64,000 bases of DNA, from NCBI RefSeq assembly GCF_016342705.1, contig NZ_JAEINV010000008.1, positions 1 to 64,000 of the forward strand, written 5' to 3'. The stretch is from Lutibacter sp. GTDB taxonomy: Bacteria > Bacteroidota > Bacteroidia > Flavobacteriales > Flavobacteriaceae. This document shows, in pieces, positions 56,259 through 64,000 of this stretch. Made by a program: the position numbers and the translations under genes. Below the pieces are notes generated by a model. The model saw nothing but the letters and a program-made list of their open reading frames with translations. It had not been told where the DNA came from and searched no databases. Position 1 is the first letter of the stretch; every line of letters begins with the position of its first letter.

Positions 56259-56815
56259 AGACACTTCTAGTGAATTTACGAAGTATAGCTAAGTAAATAA
56301 TTATCGAGAAGCATTCAGCTTGTCATTTCGAACGATAGAGAGAAATCCCATTATTTTGAGCCTTTTTATGCGATTCCTCCGTTGTCGGAATGACAAATAG
56401 TGGTCACTTCTAGTGATTTTTTGAAATGGAATAGGAAAAATTGTATCCATAAGTTAAATTCCCCTCTTGAGAGGGGTTAGGGGTGTGTTTAACACGTAAC
56501 TTTTGGCTAAGTTAAGAAAGATAATGGGGCAAAATGGTATAGAAAATAATTCCTTACTAGTTCTCGATACACTTCCATTGCACTCCAGCACTCGAACTGG
56601 CGTGTTGGTGTCCGTTACTTCTAGTGGTTTTTTGAAAAGCAATTGAAAAAATGGTATTCATGAGGTATATTCCCCTCTTGAGAGGGGTTAGGGGTGTGTA
56701 AAAAAATGTACGTTACTTGTTCTTTGCTTCAAAAGTTATTCTGAGGGTCATTACAAACAAATCTTCGAATGTGCGAGGATGACGATTATAAAAAAGTGAG
56801 GCACTTTAATTCAAT

Positions 56816-56890
56816 AGTTGCACAACTAATTTTAAAAGTTGCGCAACTAATTTAAAAAGGTGTACAACTAATTTTAAAAGTTGCGCAACT
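56816..56890. repeat. Four palindromes with exact 21-base spacing
   Basis: AGTTGCACAACT, AGTTGCGCAACT, AGGTGTACAACT and AGTTGCGCAACT start at 56816, 56837, 56858 and 56879. The spacers are all taattttaaa-like. Each unit is a 12-base palindrome, with two of the four perfect. 21 bases are two helical turns, so the palindromes lie on one face of the DNA. Confidence 0.7.
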
Positions 56891-56941
56891 ATTGCATCAT
56901 TAAGGATGTAGTTTAAAATAAAGAAATTACCAAGAGAGCAT

Positions 56942-56973
56942 AAAAAAAGCGATACTATGACGTATCGCTTTTA
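56942..56973 (-). terminator. Terminator of the HU-like gene
   Basis: AAAGCGATAC/GTATCGCTTT with a six-base loop, flanked by A and T runs, lies about 48 bases after the minus-strand stop. Confidence 0.75.
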
Positions 56974-57020
56974 GCACTATGTTGCTAAAATCCTTTTATA
57001 GGATTTAAAAACAGGATTAT

Positions 57021-57401
57021 TTAAGAGACCATTTGAAAATCAATAGTAGAAATTTGTTTGCTAAACTCTTTTGCAGGTCTAAATCGTACATTTAAACCTT
57101 TAATTTTAGAAACGTGAAAGGCTTCTTTACTTACAGCAGGTTCACTAGAAATGGTGCTTCTAAAAGTTCCAAAATCTCCTAACTTAATAATTTTACCATT
57201 GGAAATTTCATCGGGAATAATTTGTAATAAACCCTCTAAAACAGCCATGGCATCCATACTACTTACGGTACTTTCTCTACTAATTCTCCTAGCAAAGTCG
57301 CGCAATGTTAAGGTTTCCTGTTTTTGTTTTACAGGTAAAAAAGTTTTTGGAGCTGTTACATCTCTTGGGTCTACTTGTTCTTTTAATTTATAATGAATCA
57401 T
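57021..57401 (-). CDS. HU/IHF-family DNA-binding protein (Bacteroidota histone-like type)
   Basis: A 126-residue protein from the ATG at 57401; upstream in-frame residues to 57476 look unrelated. After a variable N-terminus (MIHYKLKEQVDPRDV) come the HU helices (LTLRDFARRISRESTVSSMDA) and the strand motif GKIIKLGDFGTFRSTISSE, ending in NVRFRPAKEF. It matches the long HU-like family of Bacteroidota (TIGR01201 type). It is the only minus-strand gene in the polysaccharide locus and may help organise it, though a general nucleoid role is equally likely. Confidence 0.9.
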   Translation of the reverse strand: MIHYKLKEQVDPRDVTAPKTFLPVKQKQETLTLRDFARRISRESTVSSMDAMAVLEGLLQIIPDEISNGKIIKLGDFGTFRSTISSEPAVSKEAFHVSKIKGLNVRFRPAKEFSKQISTIDFQMVS

Positions 57402-57634
57402 ATTGCTACAATTTATAGTGTATAACTTTTGAAAAAGGTAGTTATACCGACACCTTCTTTTTAAAATAATACGCATTAAATAACACCTTTACGCTTGGTA
57501 AATGAAAACACTACGTTTTTAGTTGTTTTCACCTGAATGTAGAACATTTAAGTGTGTTGTTGACTTTAAATTAGATCATTATGTCCTTTCTCATAATTTC
57601 TTATGCCTAAAATTATTGTTAAAATTTTAGGTAG

Positions 57635-57745
57635 GCTAAAAGAAGAATTGTAGATTTGTAAAACAAAATTAAAAATCTAACGCTTCTTTTAGCGTTACCA
57701 ACTCAATCAAGTCTTAAAGCTGTAACTTTAAGACTTTTTGTTTTT
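57635..57745 (+). ncRNA. Candidate structured RNA with terminator
   Basis: GCTAAAAGAAG (57635-57645) pairs with CTTCTTTTAGC (57683-57693), and inside TAGATTT (57651-57657) pairs with AAATCTA (57673-57679). After 16 bases an intrinsic terminator follows, AGTCTTAAAG (57710-57719)/CTTTAAGACT (57726-57735) with a T run. A TAGATTTG box at 57651 could alternatively be a promoter for a shorter RNA. No reading frame is present. Confidence 0.45.
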
Positions 57746-57747
57746 TT
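57710..57747 (+). terminator. Intrinsic terminator ending the candidate RNA
   Basis: A ten-base-pair stem with a six-base loop followed by TTTTGTTTTTTT. There is no gene on this strand upstream within 1.4 kb, so it must end a non-coding transcript or a leader. Confidence 0.75.
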
Positions 57748-58197
57748 AATAGGTACTGTAGTTTTACAACCAGTAGCCTTCAAAATAACAAGTGCAAAAC
57801 CAAGGATAGGAATTCAAAATAGAATGGTTTTTAAACTTTTTGCATAGCACTTGCAGTTCCATTACAAAGTAACAAAAAATTGTAGTTCCATAAAAAGACT
57901 TTTATTAACATTTAATGCTGATTTGTGCAGAATTGCGTTGAAAAGTAAATGATTAAAAATGCAATTAATTATTAAATATTTTGTAGTAAACACTTTATAG
58001 ACAATATTTTAAATGACTGTCAAAGCGTATCATTTACAGCCAAAATGGCATAAAACGGGTAAAATTTACATAAACTTACTGTAACTTTTGTATAACAAAT
58101 GAGGGCAATTGGGGGTATTTTGTTATTTCTAAAAAACCTGATTTACGCTTTTTTTTACTAGAAAAAAGGAGTAATTTTTCTATTTTTAGTAGTAGTT

Positions 58198-58830
58198 TTG
58201 TTAATAAAAAATAAAAACACACCAATATTGTACCAGAAATTTGTAAAAAGAAGCCTAGATATTGTTATTTCAGTCCTTGTGTTGCTTATTTTCCTGCCTT
58301 TTGGATGTTTAATTACGGTAGTATTAACAATTGTAAACCATGGGAAACCATTCTTTTTTCAGGTGCGACCAGGTTTAAACGAAAAATTGTTTAAAATAAT
58401 GAAGTTTAAAACCATGACCGATGCTGTTAATGAACAAGGAAAATTATTATCCGATGCCGAAAGGATGACCGCAACTGGAAGTTTTATTAGAAAAACATCG
58501 TTAGATGAAATTCCACAACTCATCAACGTTTTAAAAGGCGAAATGAGTATTGTAGGTCCACGACCCTTGTTGCCTGAATATGTACCATTATACACTGCTA
58601 TTCAAAAAAAGCGACATGAAGTTCGTCCCGGAATTACAGGCTGGGCGCAAGTAAATGGTAGAAATGCAATTAGCTGGCAACAGAAATTTGAATATGATGT
58701 GTGGTATGTTCAAAATGTAAGCGCACAACTAGATATAAAAATTGTATTTTTAACCATTCAAAAAATACTGAAAAGAGAAGGGATTTCAGCTGAAAACACT
58801 GCTACAATGGAAAAATTTAAAGGGAATTAA
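58198..58830 (+). CDS. Phosphoglycosyl transferase 1 (initiating sugar transferase)
   Basis: A 210-residue bacterial sugar transferase with one membrane hairpin (about residues 15-40). It has the catalytic core: KFVKRSLDIVIS, FFQVRPGLNEKLFKIMKFKTM, DEIPQLINVLKGEMSIVGPRPLLPEY and RPGITGWAQVNGRN. It is of the small PglC type that loads a sugar-1-phosphate onto undecaprenyl phosphate. No ATG fits the N-terminus, so the start is probably TTG at 58198. It precedes the acetyltransferase by one base. Confidence 0.92.
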   Translation: MLIKNKNTPILYQKFVKRSLDIVISVLVLLIFLPFGCLITVVLTIVNHGKPFFFQVRPGLNEKLFKIMKFKTMTDAVNEQGKLLSDAERMTATGSFIRKTSLDEIPQLINVLKGEMSIVGPRPLLPEYVPLYTAIQKKRHEVRPGITGWAQVNGRNAISWQQKFEYDVWYVQNVSAQLDIKIVFLTIQKILKREGISAENTATMEKFKGN

Positions 58831-58831
58831 C

Positions 58832-59434
58832 ATGTATATATTTGGAGCTAGCGGACACGGAAAGGTGATAGCAAGTATGTTAAAAGACATAAATGTTGCG
58901 GTAAAAGGTTTTATTGATGATGCTCCAAAAGAAGCTACATTTTTTAATTTGCCCGTGTTTAATTCAGAAAAATATAAAAATTTAGAAGTTTCAAAATTAA
59001 TAATTGGGATTGGTGATAATGCTGCTAGAAAAAAGTGTGCCTTAAAATATGCCGCGAACTATATATCTGTAAAGCATCCATCAGCTATTGTACATGCCTC
59101 AGTTAAATTAGAAGAGGGAACAGTGATGATGCCCAATGTGGTGGTAAATGTAGATGCATGTATTGGCAAACATTGCATTATAAATACGGGAGCCATTATA
59201 GAACATGATTGTGCAATTTCAGATTTTGTGCATATTTCACCAAATGTGGCTTTAGCAGGAAATGTTTCGGTGGGTGAAGGAACACATATTGGTATTGGAG
59301 CAAGTGTTATTCCGGGTATGACCATTGGAAAATGGGCAATTATTGGAGCTGGAGCAGTAGTGACTAAAAATGTGCCAGATGGAGCAGTGGTAGTTGGCGT
59401 GCCGGGTAAAATTATAAAGGTAAATCAAATTTAA
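58832..59434 (+). CDS. PglD/NeuD-family acetyltransferase
   Basis: A 200-residue protein with an N-terminal Rossmann-like part (MYIFGASGHGKVIASML) and a left-handed beta-helix of hexapeptide repeats (HISPNVALAGNVSVGEGTHIG, VIPGMTIGKWAIIGAGAVVT). This is the plan of PglD, which acetylates UDP-4-amino sugars. With the aminotransferase and dehydratase downstream it could complete UDP-diacetylbacillosamine synthesis. Confidence 0.93.
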   Translation: MYIFGASGHGKVIASMLKDINVAVKGFIDDAPKEATFFNLPVFNSEKYKNLEVSKLIIGIGDNAARKKCALKYAANYISVKHPSAIVHASVKLEEGTVMMPNVVVNVDACIGKHCIINTGAIIEHDCAISDFVHISPNVALAGNVSVGEGTHIGIGASVIPGMTIGKWAIIGAGAVVTKNVPDGAVVVGVPGKIIKVNQI

Positions 59435-59435
59435 A

Positions 59436-59990
59436 ATGATAAAAAGAAGCGTTGATTCTATTGGTGCGTTGCTTGCTTATTTTATAGTGTTTCCATTTTT
59501 GTTAATTTTTATTCTACTATGCGCAATAGATACAAAATCTTCGGGCTTGTTTTTACAACAGCGTATTGGGCAGTTTGGGAAGCCTTTTATAATTTTTAAA
59601 TTAAGAACTATACACGCCTCCAACAATACCATTTCTGCTTGGGGAAAGTTTGTTCGAAAATATAAAATGGATGAATTGCCACAATTAATAAATGTATTGA
59701 AAGGTGATATGAGTTTGGTAGGTCCACGACCTGATGTTGCAGGCTATTATGATGTTTTAATGGGTGAAGAAAGAAAAATATTGGAATTAAAACCGGGGTT
59801 AACGAGTGAAGCAGCTTTAAAATATGGCAATGAAGATGAAATTTTAGAACAACAAGTTGATCCATTAACGTATAATGATACTGTTATTTTTCCTGATAAG
59901 GTGCGTTTGAATTTAGCGTATTATTATAACCGTTCCTTTTTAGGTGATGTAAAAATTTTATGGAAAACCATTTGGTTGGTGTTTCAATAA
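59436..59990 (+). CDS. Phosphoglycosyl transferase 2 (short sugar transferase)
   Basis: A 184-residue second sugar transferase. It keeps KRSVDSIGALLAYFIVFPFL, FLQQRIGQFGKPFIIFKLRT, DELPQLINVLKGDMSLVGPRPDVAGY and LKPGLTSEAALKYGNED, so the core looks complete, though shorter after KLRT than usual. It starts one base after the acetyltransferase. The two transferases may act on different sugars or make different glycans. Confidence 0.88.
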   Translation: MIKRSVDSIGALLAYFIVFPFLLIFILLCAIDTKSSGLFLQQRIGQFGKPFIIFKLRTIHASNNTISAWGKFVRKYKMDELPQLINVLKGDMSLVGPRPDVAGYYDVLMGEERKILELKPGLTSEAALKYGNEDEILEQQVDPLTYNDTVIFPDKVRLNLAYYYNRSFLGDVKILWKTIWLVFQ

Positions 59991-60629
59991 AAAGAATTTC
60001 GTCAGTACGAGACCATGGGCTATCGCTCAGGACAGGCTGAAGTCGAGAACTATTACGGAACACTTCTCGATACAATTTTTTTCAATTTCATTTCAAAAAA
60101 CCACTCGAAGTGACGCATCAAAAAAAACGTGATTTGAAGCGCTTCGGTTATGGTTCAGGACAGGCTGAAGTTGATTTGTCAGTTCGAGCCCTTGGGCTAT
60201 CGCTCAGGACGGGCTGAAGTCGAGAACTATTACGGAATACTTCTCGATACAACTTTTTTTAATTTCATTTCAAAAAACCATTCAAAGTTACGCATCAAAA
60301 AAAACGTGAGTTGAAGGGCTTCGGTTATGGTTCAGGACAGGCTGAAGTTGATTTGTCAGTTCGAGCCCTTGGGCTATCGCTCAGGACGGGCTGAAGTCGA
60401 GAACTATTACGGAATACTTCTCGATACAACTTTTTTTAATTTCATTTCAAAAAACCATTCAAAGTTACGCATCAAAAAATCGTCAGTTCGAGTGCCGAAG
60501 TGAAACGGAGGTGTATCGAGAACAATTGCGGAATCCTTTTAACCTTCAACTCCCCACTTTTCACATCTCACCTCTCAAAATCAAAATAAATTATAGTAAT
60601 TTTGCGTTTCATAGTGAATTTAGCAAAGA
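59991..60629. repeat. Intergenic region with a 177-base tandem repeat
   Basis: A unit starting gtcagtacgag/gtcagttcgag recurs with exact 177-base spacing at 60001, 60178 and 60355 (partial), with a further fragment at 60482. Units 2 and 3 are nearly identical. Each contains the dispersed element in inverted orientation (acttctcgatacaa, aaaaaaccactcgaagtgac). A promoter-like TAATTTTG at 60597-60604 precedes the next gene. No reading frames. Confidence 0.8.
60597..60604 (+). promoter_or_regulatory. Candidate promoter of the aminotransferase gene
   Basis: TAATTTTG fits the -7 consensus and lies 26 bases before the start codon, after the tandem repeats. No clear -33 TTG is present. Confidence 0.45.
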
Positions 60630-61742
60630 ATGAGCACTAAAATATGGTTGTCATCTCCTCATATGGGGGGAGGAGAATTAAAATACATACATGAAGCTTT
60701 CAATACCAATTGGATAGCGCCATTAGGTCCTAATGTAAATGCATTTGAAGCGGCGTTGCAGGCGTATGTAGGAGAAAAAAAGGAAATTGCAGCGTTAAGT
60801 TCAGGAACTGCAGCCATACATTTGGCTTTAATTTTGTTAGGAGTCACCATAGGCGACGAAGTAATTTGTCAGAGTTTTACGTTTTCAGCTTCAGTAAATC
60901 CAATTTTGTACCAGGGAGCAACACCAGTTTTTGTGGATAGTGAATTAGAAACGTGGAATATTTGTCCGCAACAACTAGAAATAGCGATTAAAGACCGTAT
61001 TAAAAAAGGAAAAAAACCGAAAGCAATTATTGCGGTGCATTTGTATGGAATGCCGTATAATGTAATCAAAGTTAAGGAGCTAAGTATAAAATATAATATA
61101 CCAGTTATTGAAGACAGTGCCGAGGCTTTGGGTAGTAAGGTAAACGGACAACAATGTGGAACTTTTGGAGATCTTGGAATTTTTTCTTTCAATGGAAATA
61201 AAATAATTACAACATCAGGTGGAGGTGCTTTAGTTTGTAATGATGCCGCAACAAAACAACAAGCTGTTTTTTTAGCTACACAGGCAAGAGATGAAGCGCC
61301 ACATTACCAGCATTCTCAGTTGGGGTATAACTATAGACTTAGCAATGTGTTGGCTGGAATAGGTAGAGGTCAGTTAGAAGTGCTTCAGGATAGAATTGAT
61401 GCGCGCCGAGCAAATTTTGAGTACTATAAACTACATTTAAAAGCGCAAAATTTTCAATTTTTAGAAGAGCCTGCTGGGTATTTTTCAAATAGGTGGTTAA
61501 CGTGTATTTTGACACCTTCTTTTCAAATGAGAGAAAAAATTAGAGTACATTTACAAACCTTAGATATTGAATCCAGACCTTTATGGAAACCGATGCATAC
61601 ACAGCCAATATTTTTGAAATATCCCCGTTATGTAAATGGCGTTTCAGAAAAATTATTTGAAATAGGATTGTGTTTACCAAGTGGATCTAATAATACTGAA
61701 AATGAATTAGACAGTATTGTTGGGGTTCTAAAAGGGTTTTAG
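60630..61742 (+). CDS. DegT/DnrJ/EryC1/StrS-family sugar aminotransferase (PglE-like)
   Basis: A 370-residue PLP enzyme that aminates a 4-keto nucleotide sugar. WLSSPHMGGGELKYIHEAFNTN and the PLP lysine Lys191 in FNGNKIITTSGGG match PglE/WbpE-type proteins; YNYRLSNVLAGIGRGQLEVL is also conserved. It starts about 25 bases after a promoter box and is followed within two bases by the dehydratase that would make its substrate. Confidence 0.93.
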   Translation: MSTKIWLSSPHMGGGELKYIHEAFNTNWIAPLGPNVNAFEAALQAYVGEKKEIAALSSGTAAIHLALILLGVTIGDEVICQSFTFSASVNPILYQGATPVFVDSELETWNICPQQLEIAIKDRIKKGKKPKAIIAVHLYGMPYNVIKVKELSIKYNIPVIEDSAEALGSKVNGQQCGTFGDLGIFSFNGNKIITTSGGGALVCNDAATKQQAVFLATQARDEAPHYQHSQLGYNYRLSNVLAGIGRGQLEVLQDRIDARRANFEYYKLHLKAQNFQFLEEPAGYFSNRWLTCILTPSFQMREKIRVHLQTLDIESRPLWKPMHTQPIFLKYPRYVNGVSEKLFEIGLCLPSGSNNTENELDSIVGVLKGF

Positions 61743-61743
61743 T

Positions 61744-63630
61744 ATGATTATAAAATTATTTAAAAAAATTGTTAAAAGGAACATTCCACGTTGGATAGTG
61801 TTACTGATTGATATTTATATTGTTATAAATACCTTTATATTATCATATTTGGTGCGTTTTAACTTTATTTTTACTTTTGATACCTCAAAGTTACTCATCC
61901 AAATACCTTTAGTAATTCTAGCTGCTCTCGTTGCATTTTTGTTGGTGGGTTCCTACAAAGGGATTATTAGACATACAGGTTTTAAAGACTCTATGAATGT
62001 AACAATTGCTAGTTTTTTAATATTAGCAATGCTAGGTGTCATAGTTATAATAAATAGGTATTCTGCAATTCAATCAAATTTTACTATTCCTATATCTATT
62101 TTAGCGATCCATTTTTTATTAAATGTGCTTGCGTTAATTTCTAGCCGTTATTTATTTAAAGAGGTGTATAATTATGTAATGTCTGGCTTTGGAGTCCAAA
62201 AAAAAGTAATCATTTATGGTGCAGGAGAAGCAGGGATGTTGGTGTACTCTATTTTATCTGAAGACAAAAAGAATAAAACAAATGTGATTGCATTTATTGA
62301 TGACGATAAGAGTAAAATAGGAAAAAAAATTAATGGAATAAGCGTGTATGAGTCTTCTAAAATTGATGAAGAATTTATTAGTGATAAAGAAGTACATGAA
62401 ATTATTATTTCCATTCAAAATATACGCCCTTCTAAATTATTAGAATTGGTTGATAGGCTTTCGAAATTACCTTCAAAAGTGAAAATTGTACCTCCTGTAC
62501 AATCTTGGATTGATGGAACCTTAAATCCGAAACAAATTAAAGCGGTTAAAATAGAAGATTTGTTAGGGAGAGCACCTATTTCATTAAATAACCCAACGCT
62601 TCAAAAAGAGTTTGATCATAAGGTGATATTAGTCACAGGAGCAGCAGGTTCTATTGGTAGTGAAATTACCCGTCAAATTTCAAAATTCAATGTTAAAAAT
62701 TTGATATTGGTAGATCAGGCAGAATCTGATTTATACAACTTACAACAATATTTAGTGCATAAACAGTTTAGCAATGTAAAAGCAATTGTTGCAGATGTAC
62801 GCAATAAAAATAGAATGGAGGGATTGATAAAAAAGTATCAGCCAGCCATTATTTTTCACGCAGCAGCTTATAAGCATGTGCCTTTTATGGAGGAAAATCC
62901 AAATGAGGCCGTAAATACAAATGTTGTTGGCACTAAAATTATGGTAGATTTAGCCATTCAGTATCAGGTAGAGAAATTTGTGTTCATTTCTACAGATAAA
63001 GCTGTAAACCCAACAAATATAATGGGTGCCACCAAGCGAATTGCTGAAATGTATATTAATTGTTCCAATGCAAAGGGTATTACCAAATTTATTACCACAA
63101 GGTTTGGAAATGTGTTGGGTTCTAATGGATCTGTAATTCCACTTTTTCAATCTCAAATAAAAAGAGGAGGACCAATTACGGTAACCCACAAGGATATTAC
63201 ACGATATTTTATGACCATTCCTGAGGCGTGTCAATTGGTTTTAGAAGCGGGTTGTATGGGGAATGGTGGTGAAATTTTTGTATTTGATATGGGCGATTCC
63301 ATTAAAATATTTGATTTAGCGTTGAATATGATTCGATTATCGGGACTCAAATACCCTTCCGAAATTGATATAAAAATTACGGGTTTACGTCCAGGTGAAA
63401 AAATTTATGAAGAATTATTAGCTTCGGGTGAAAATACAACCACCACGTACAACGAGAAAATTATGATTGCCAAAGTAAAAAAATTAGATTTTGATAAAAC
63501 TACCCGTAAAATTGAACAATTAGTGGCTCTTAATGGAAATTTAAATTTTGAAGAAACGGTTTTAAAAATGAAAAAAATAGTGCCAGAATTTATCTCTAAT
63601 AATTCAAAGTATGAATTATTAGATAGTTAA
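61744..63630 (+). CDS. UDP-N-acetylhexosamine 4,6-dehydratase (PglF/WbpM type)
   Basis: A 628-residue membrane enzyme. Four N-terminal membrane segments (about residues 15-125) precede a CoA-binding-like domain (VIIYGAGEAGMLVYSIL) and the catalytic short-chain dehydrogenase domain (VTGAAGSIGSEITRQ, FHAAAYKHVPFMEENP, STDKAVNPTNIMGATKR, GLRPGEKIYEELL). It dehydrates UDP-GlcNAc, first step to bacillosamine- or N-acetylfucosamine-type sugars. It ends the second sugar block. Confidence 0.94.
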   Translation: MIIKLFKKIVKRNIPRWIVLLIDIYIVINTFILSYLVRFNFIFTFDTSKLLIQIPLVILAALVAFLLVGSYKGIIRHTGFKDSMNVTIASFLILAMLGVIVIINRYSAIQSNFTIPISILAIHFLLNVLALISSRYLFKEVYNYVMSGFGVQKKVIIYGAGEAGMLVYSILSEDKKNKTNVIAFIDDDKSKIGKKINGISVYESSKIDEEFISDKEVHEIIISIQNIRPSKLLELVDRLSKLPSKVKIVPPVQSWIDGTLNPKQIKAVKIEDLLGRAPISLNNPTLQKEFDHKVILVTGAAGSIGSEITRQISKFNVKNLILVDQAESDLYNLQQYLVHKQFSNVKAIVADVRNKNRMEGLIKKYQPAIIFHAAAYKHVPFMEENPNEAVNTNVVGTKIMVDLAIQYQVEKFVFISTDKAVNPTNIMGATKRIAEMYINCSNAKGITKFITTRFGNVLGSNGSVIPLFQSQIKRGGPITVTHKDITRYFMTIPEACQLVLEAGCMGNGGEIFVFDMGDSIKIFDLALNMIRLSGLKYPSEIDIKITGLRPGEKIYEELLASGENTTTTYNEKIMIAKVKKLDFDKTTRKIEQLVALNGNLNFEETVLKMKKIVPEFISNNSKYELLDS

Positions 63631-63666
63631 CTGGTAATTATTAAATATATTTGTAAAAAAGGACAT

Positions 63667-64000
63667 ATGAAAAAAAGCTACATATATAAAAATATACTGT
63701 TACTGTTGGGGTGCATTGCAATTACGTCGTGTGTTTCAAAAAAAGATATGGTGTATTTTCAAAATGAAGAAACCATTCAAAATGAAGTTTTAAAAAACTA
63801 CGCGCCTAAAATTCAAACAGACGATATTGTATCAATTTTTGTGAGCGCCCAAGATACGGAGGCAGCCGCACCTTTCAATTTATTTCAAGGTGGAAGTCAA
63901 GCCAATGCAAACAAACCAATTACCTATTTAGTAGATATTCAAGGTGAAATTACCTTTCCAGTATTGGGGCAATTAAAAGTAGTGGGATTAACAACCAACG
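63667..64000 (+). CDS. wza: Polysaccharide export lipoprotein (Wza type), partial
   Basis: The frame begins at ATG 63667 and runs past the window end. The visible 111 residues have a lipobox (AITSCVS, Cys22), the conserved VYFQNEE start of Bacteroidota export proteins, and the N-terminal export domain (IQTDDIVSIFVSAQDTEAAAPFNL, YLVDIQGEITFPVLGQLKV). It would form the outer-membrane exit channel. A TATATTTG box at 63646-63653 may be its promoter. Confidence 0.9.
   Translation, partial: MKKSYIYKNILLLLGCIAITSCVSKKDMVYFQNEETIQNEVLKNYAPKIQTDDIVSIFVSAQDTEAAAPFNLFQGGSQANANKPITYLVDIQGEITFPVLGQLKVVGLTTN

Larger units (their letters stand above)
56259..57020. repeat. Repeat-rich intergenic region
   Basis: No genes. 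It holds three diverged copies of the dispersed element with core cacttctagtg and gttttttgaaa (near 56264, 56404 and 56605). Two copies of cccctcttgagaggggttag lie at 56460 and 56671, with an inverted repeat near 56318-56394 (gtcatttcgaac, ggaatgac). The 21-base array at 56816-56890 and a terminator at the right end complete it. Confidence 0.65.
57402..58197. other. Long intergenic region upstream of the second polysaccharide block
   Basis: Nearly 800 bases without a credible reading frame. It holds the candidate structured RNA at 57635-57745. The rest is AT-rich with short repeats (tagttccat-type words near 57855 and 57892). A promoter-like TAACTTTTG near 58085 and a purine-rich aaaaaaggag near 58165 could belong to the sugar transferase gene. 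Confidence 0.5.

Noticed and set aside
60001-60540. Possible CRISPR array or insertion sequence
   Set aside because: Units of 177 bases are contiguous and non-coding, with no spacers, transposase or terminal repeats.

Overview
The window looks like a chromosomal segment of a member of the Flavobacteriaceae (Bacteroidota). It is AT-rich and almost every stop is TAA. Promoter-like sites fit the Bacteroidota pattern (TTG near -33, TAnnTTTG near -7), Shine-Dalgarno sequences are weak, and lipoproteins are abundant. Characteristic genes include a stand-alone methionine synthase homocysteine domain, a sulfite reductase with a HEPN-like tail, DUF2061, and Gfo/Idh plus four-helix-bundle genes in a polysaccharide locus. 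I cannot name the species.

Region 1 (1-20.5 kb) is a nearly complete sulfur-to-methionine-to-SAM island. It encodes SAM synthetase (metK, minus strand), an O-acetylhomoserine sulfhydrylase (MetY type), a three-part fusion of homoserine O-acetyltransferase, aspartokinase and homoserine dehydrogenase, and a second sulfhydrylase (MetZ type). A sulfate-assimilation operon follows: DUF2061, cysH, cysD, cysN, siroheme sulfite reductase, cobA and precorrin-2 dehydrogenase. Then come the two-gene methionine synthase and metF. Sulfate becomes sulfide, aspartate becomes O-acetylhomoserine, the two join as homocysteine, and MetH/MetF/MetK carry it to methionine and SAM.

The RNA control of this island is the most interesting part. 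A SAM-II-like riboswitch lies in the metK leader, and SAM-I (S-box) riboswitches precede the fusion gene and metH. Between 2.1 and 2.45 kb, upstream of metY, two consecutive tiny methionine-rich open reading frames are each followed by an intrinsic terminator. Each terminator has a complementary antiterminator segment inside the reading frame. This is the layout of a tandem ribosome-mediated methionine attenuator, and I know of no such system described in this phylum.

Region 2 (20.6-37 kb) holds thioredoxin, a DUF58 protein, tRNA-Asp, and a six-gene minus-strand signalling cluster. That cluster has two kinase-less PAS sensors, a CHASE histidine kinase, a large histidine kinase with two N-terminal receivers, and two single-domain receivers, but no DNA-binding output. 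Next come three paralogous lipoproteins, with calcium-binding-type repeats and a shared C-terminal domain, then an EamA permease and a Nudix-family regulator with a degenerate catalytic box.

Region 3 (37.2-64 kb) is a Wzx/Wzy-type surface polysaccharide locus. It begins with dTDP-L-rhamnose genes rfbACDB, then nucleotide-sugar dehydrogenase and oxidoreductase genes, a flippase, a pyruvyltransferase-like protein, seven glycosyltransferases, an EpsG-type polymerase and an FkbM methyltransferase. After an HU-like gene on the other strand come two phosphoglycosyl transferases, a PglD-like acetyltransferase, a DegT aminotransferase, a PglF/WbpM-type dehydratase and the start of a Wza-type export lipoprotein, cut by the window end. 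The gene blocks are separated by dispersed and tandem repeats (115-bp, 177-bp, 21-bp and 8-bp periods), consistent with block-wise exchange of the locus.
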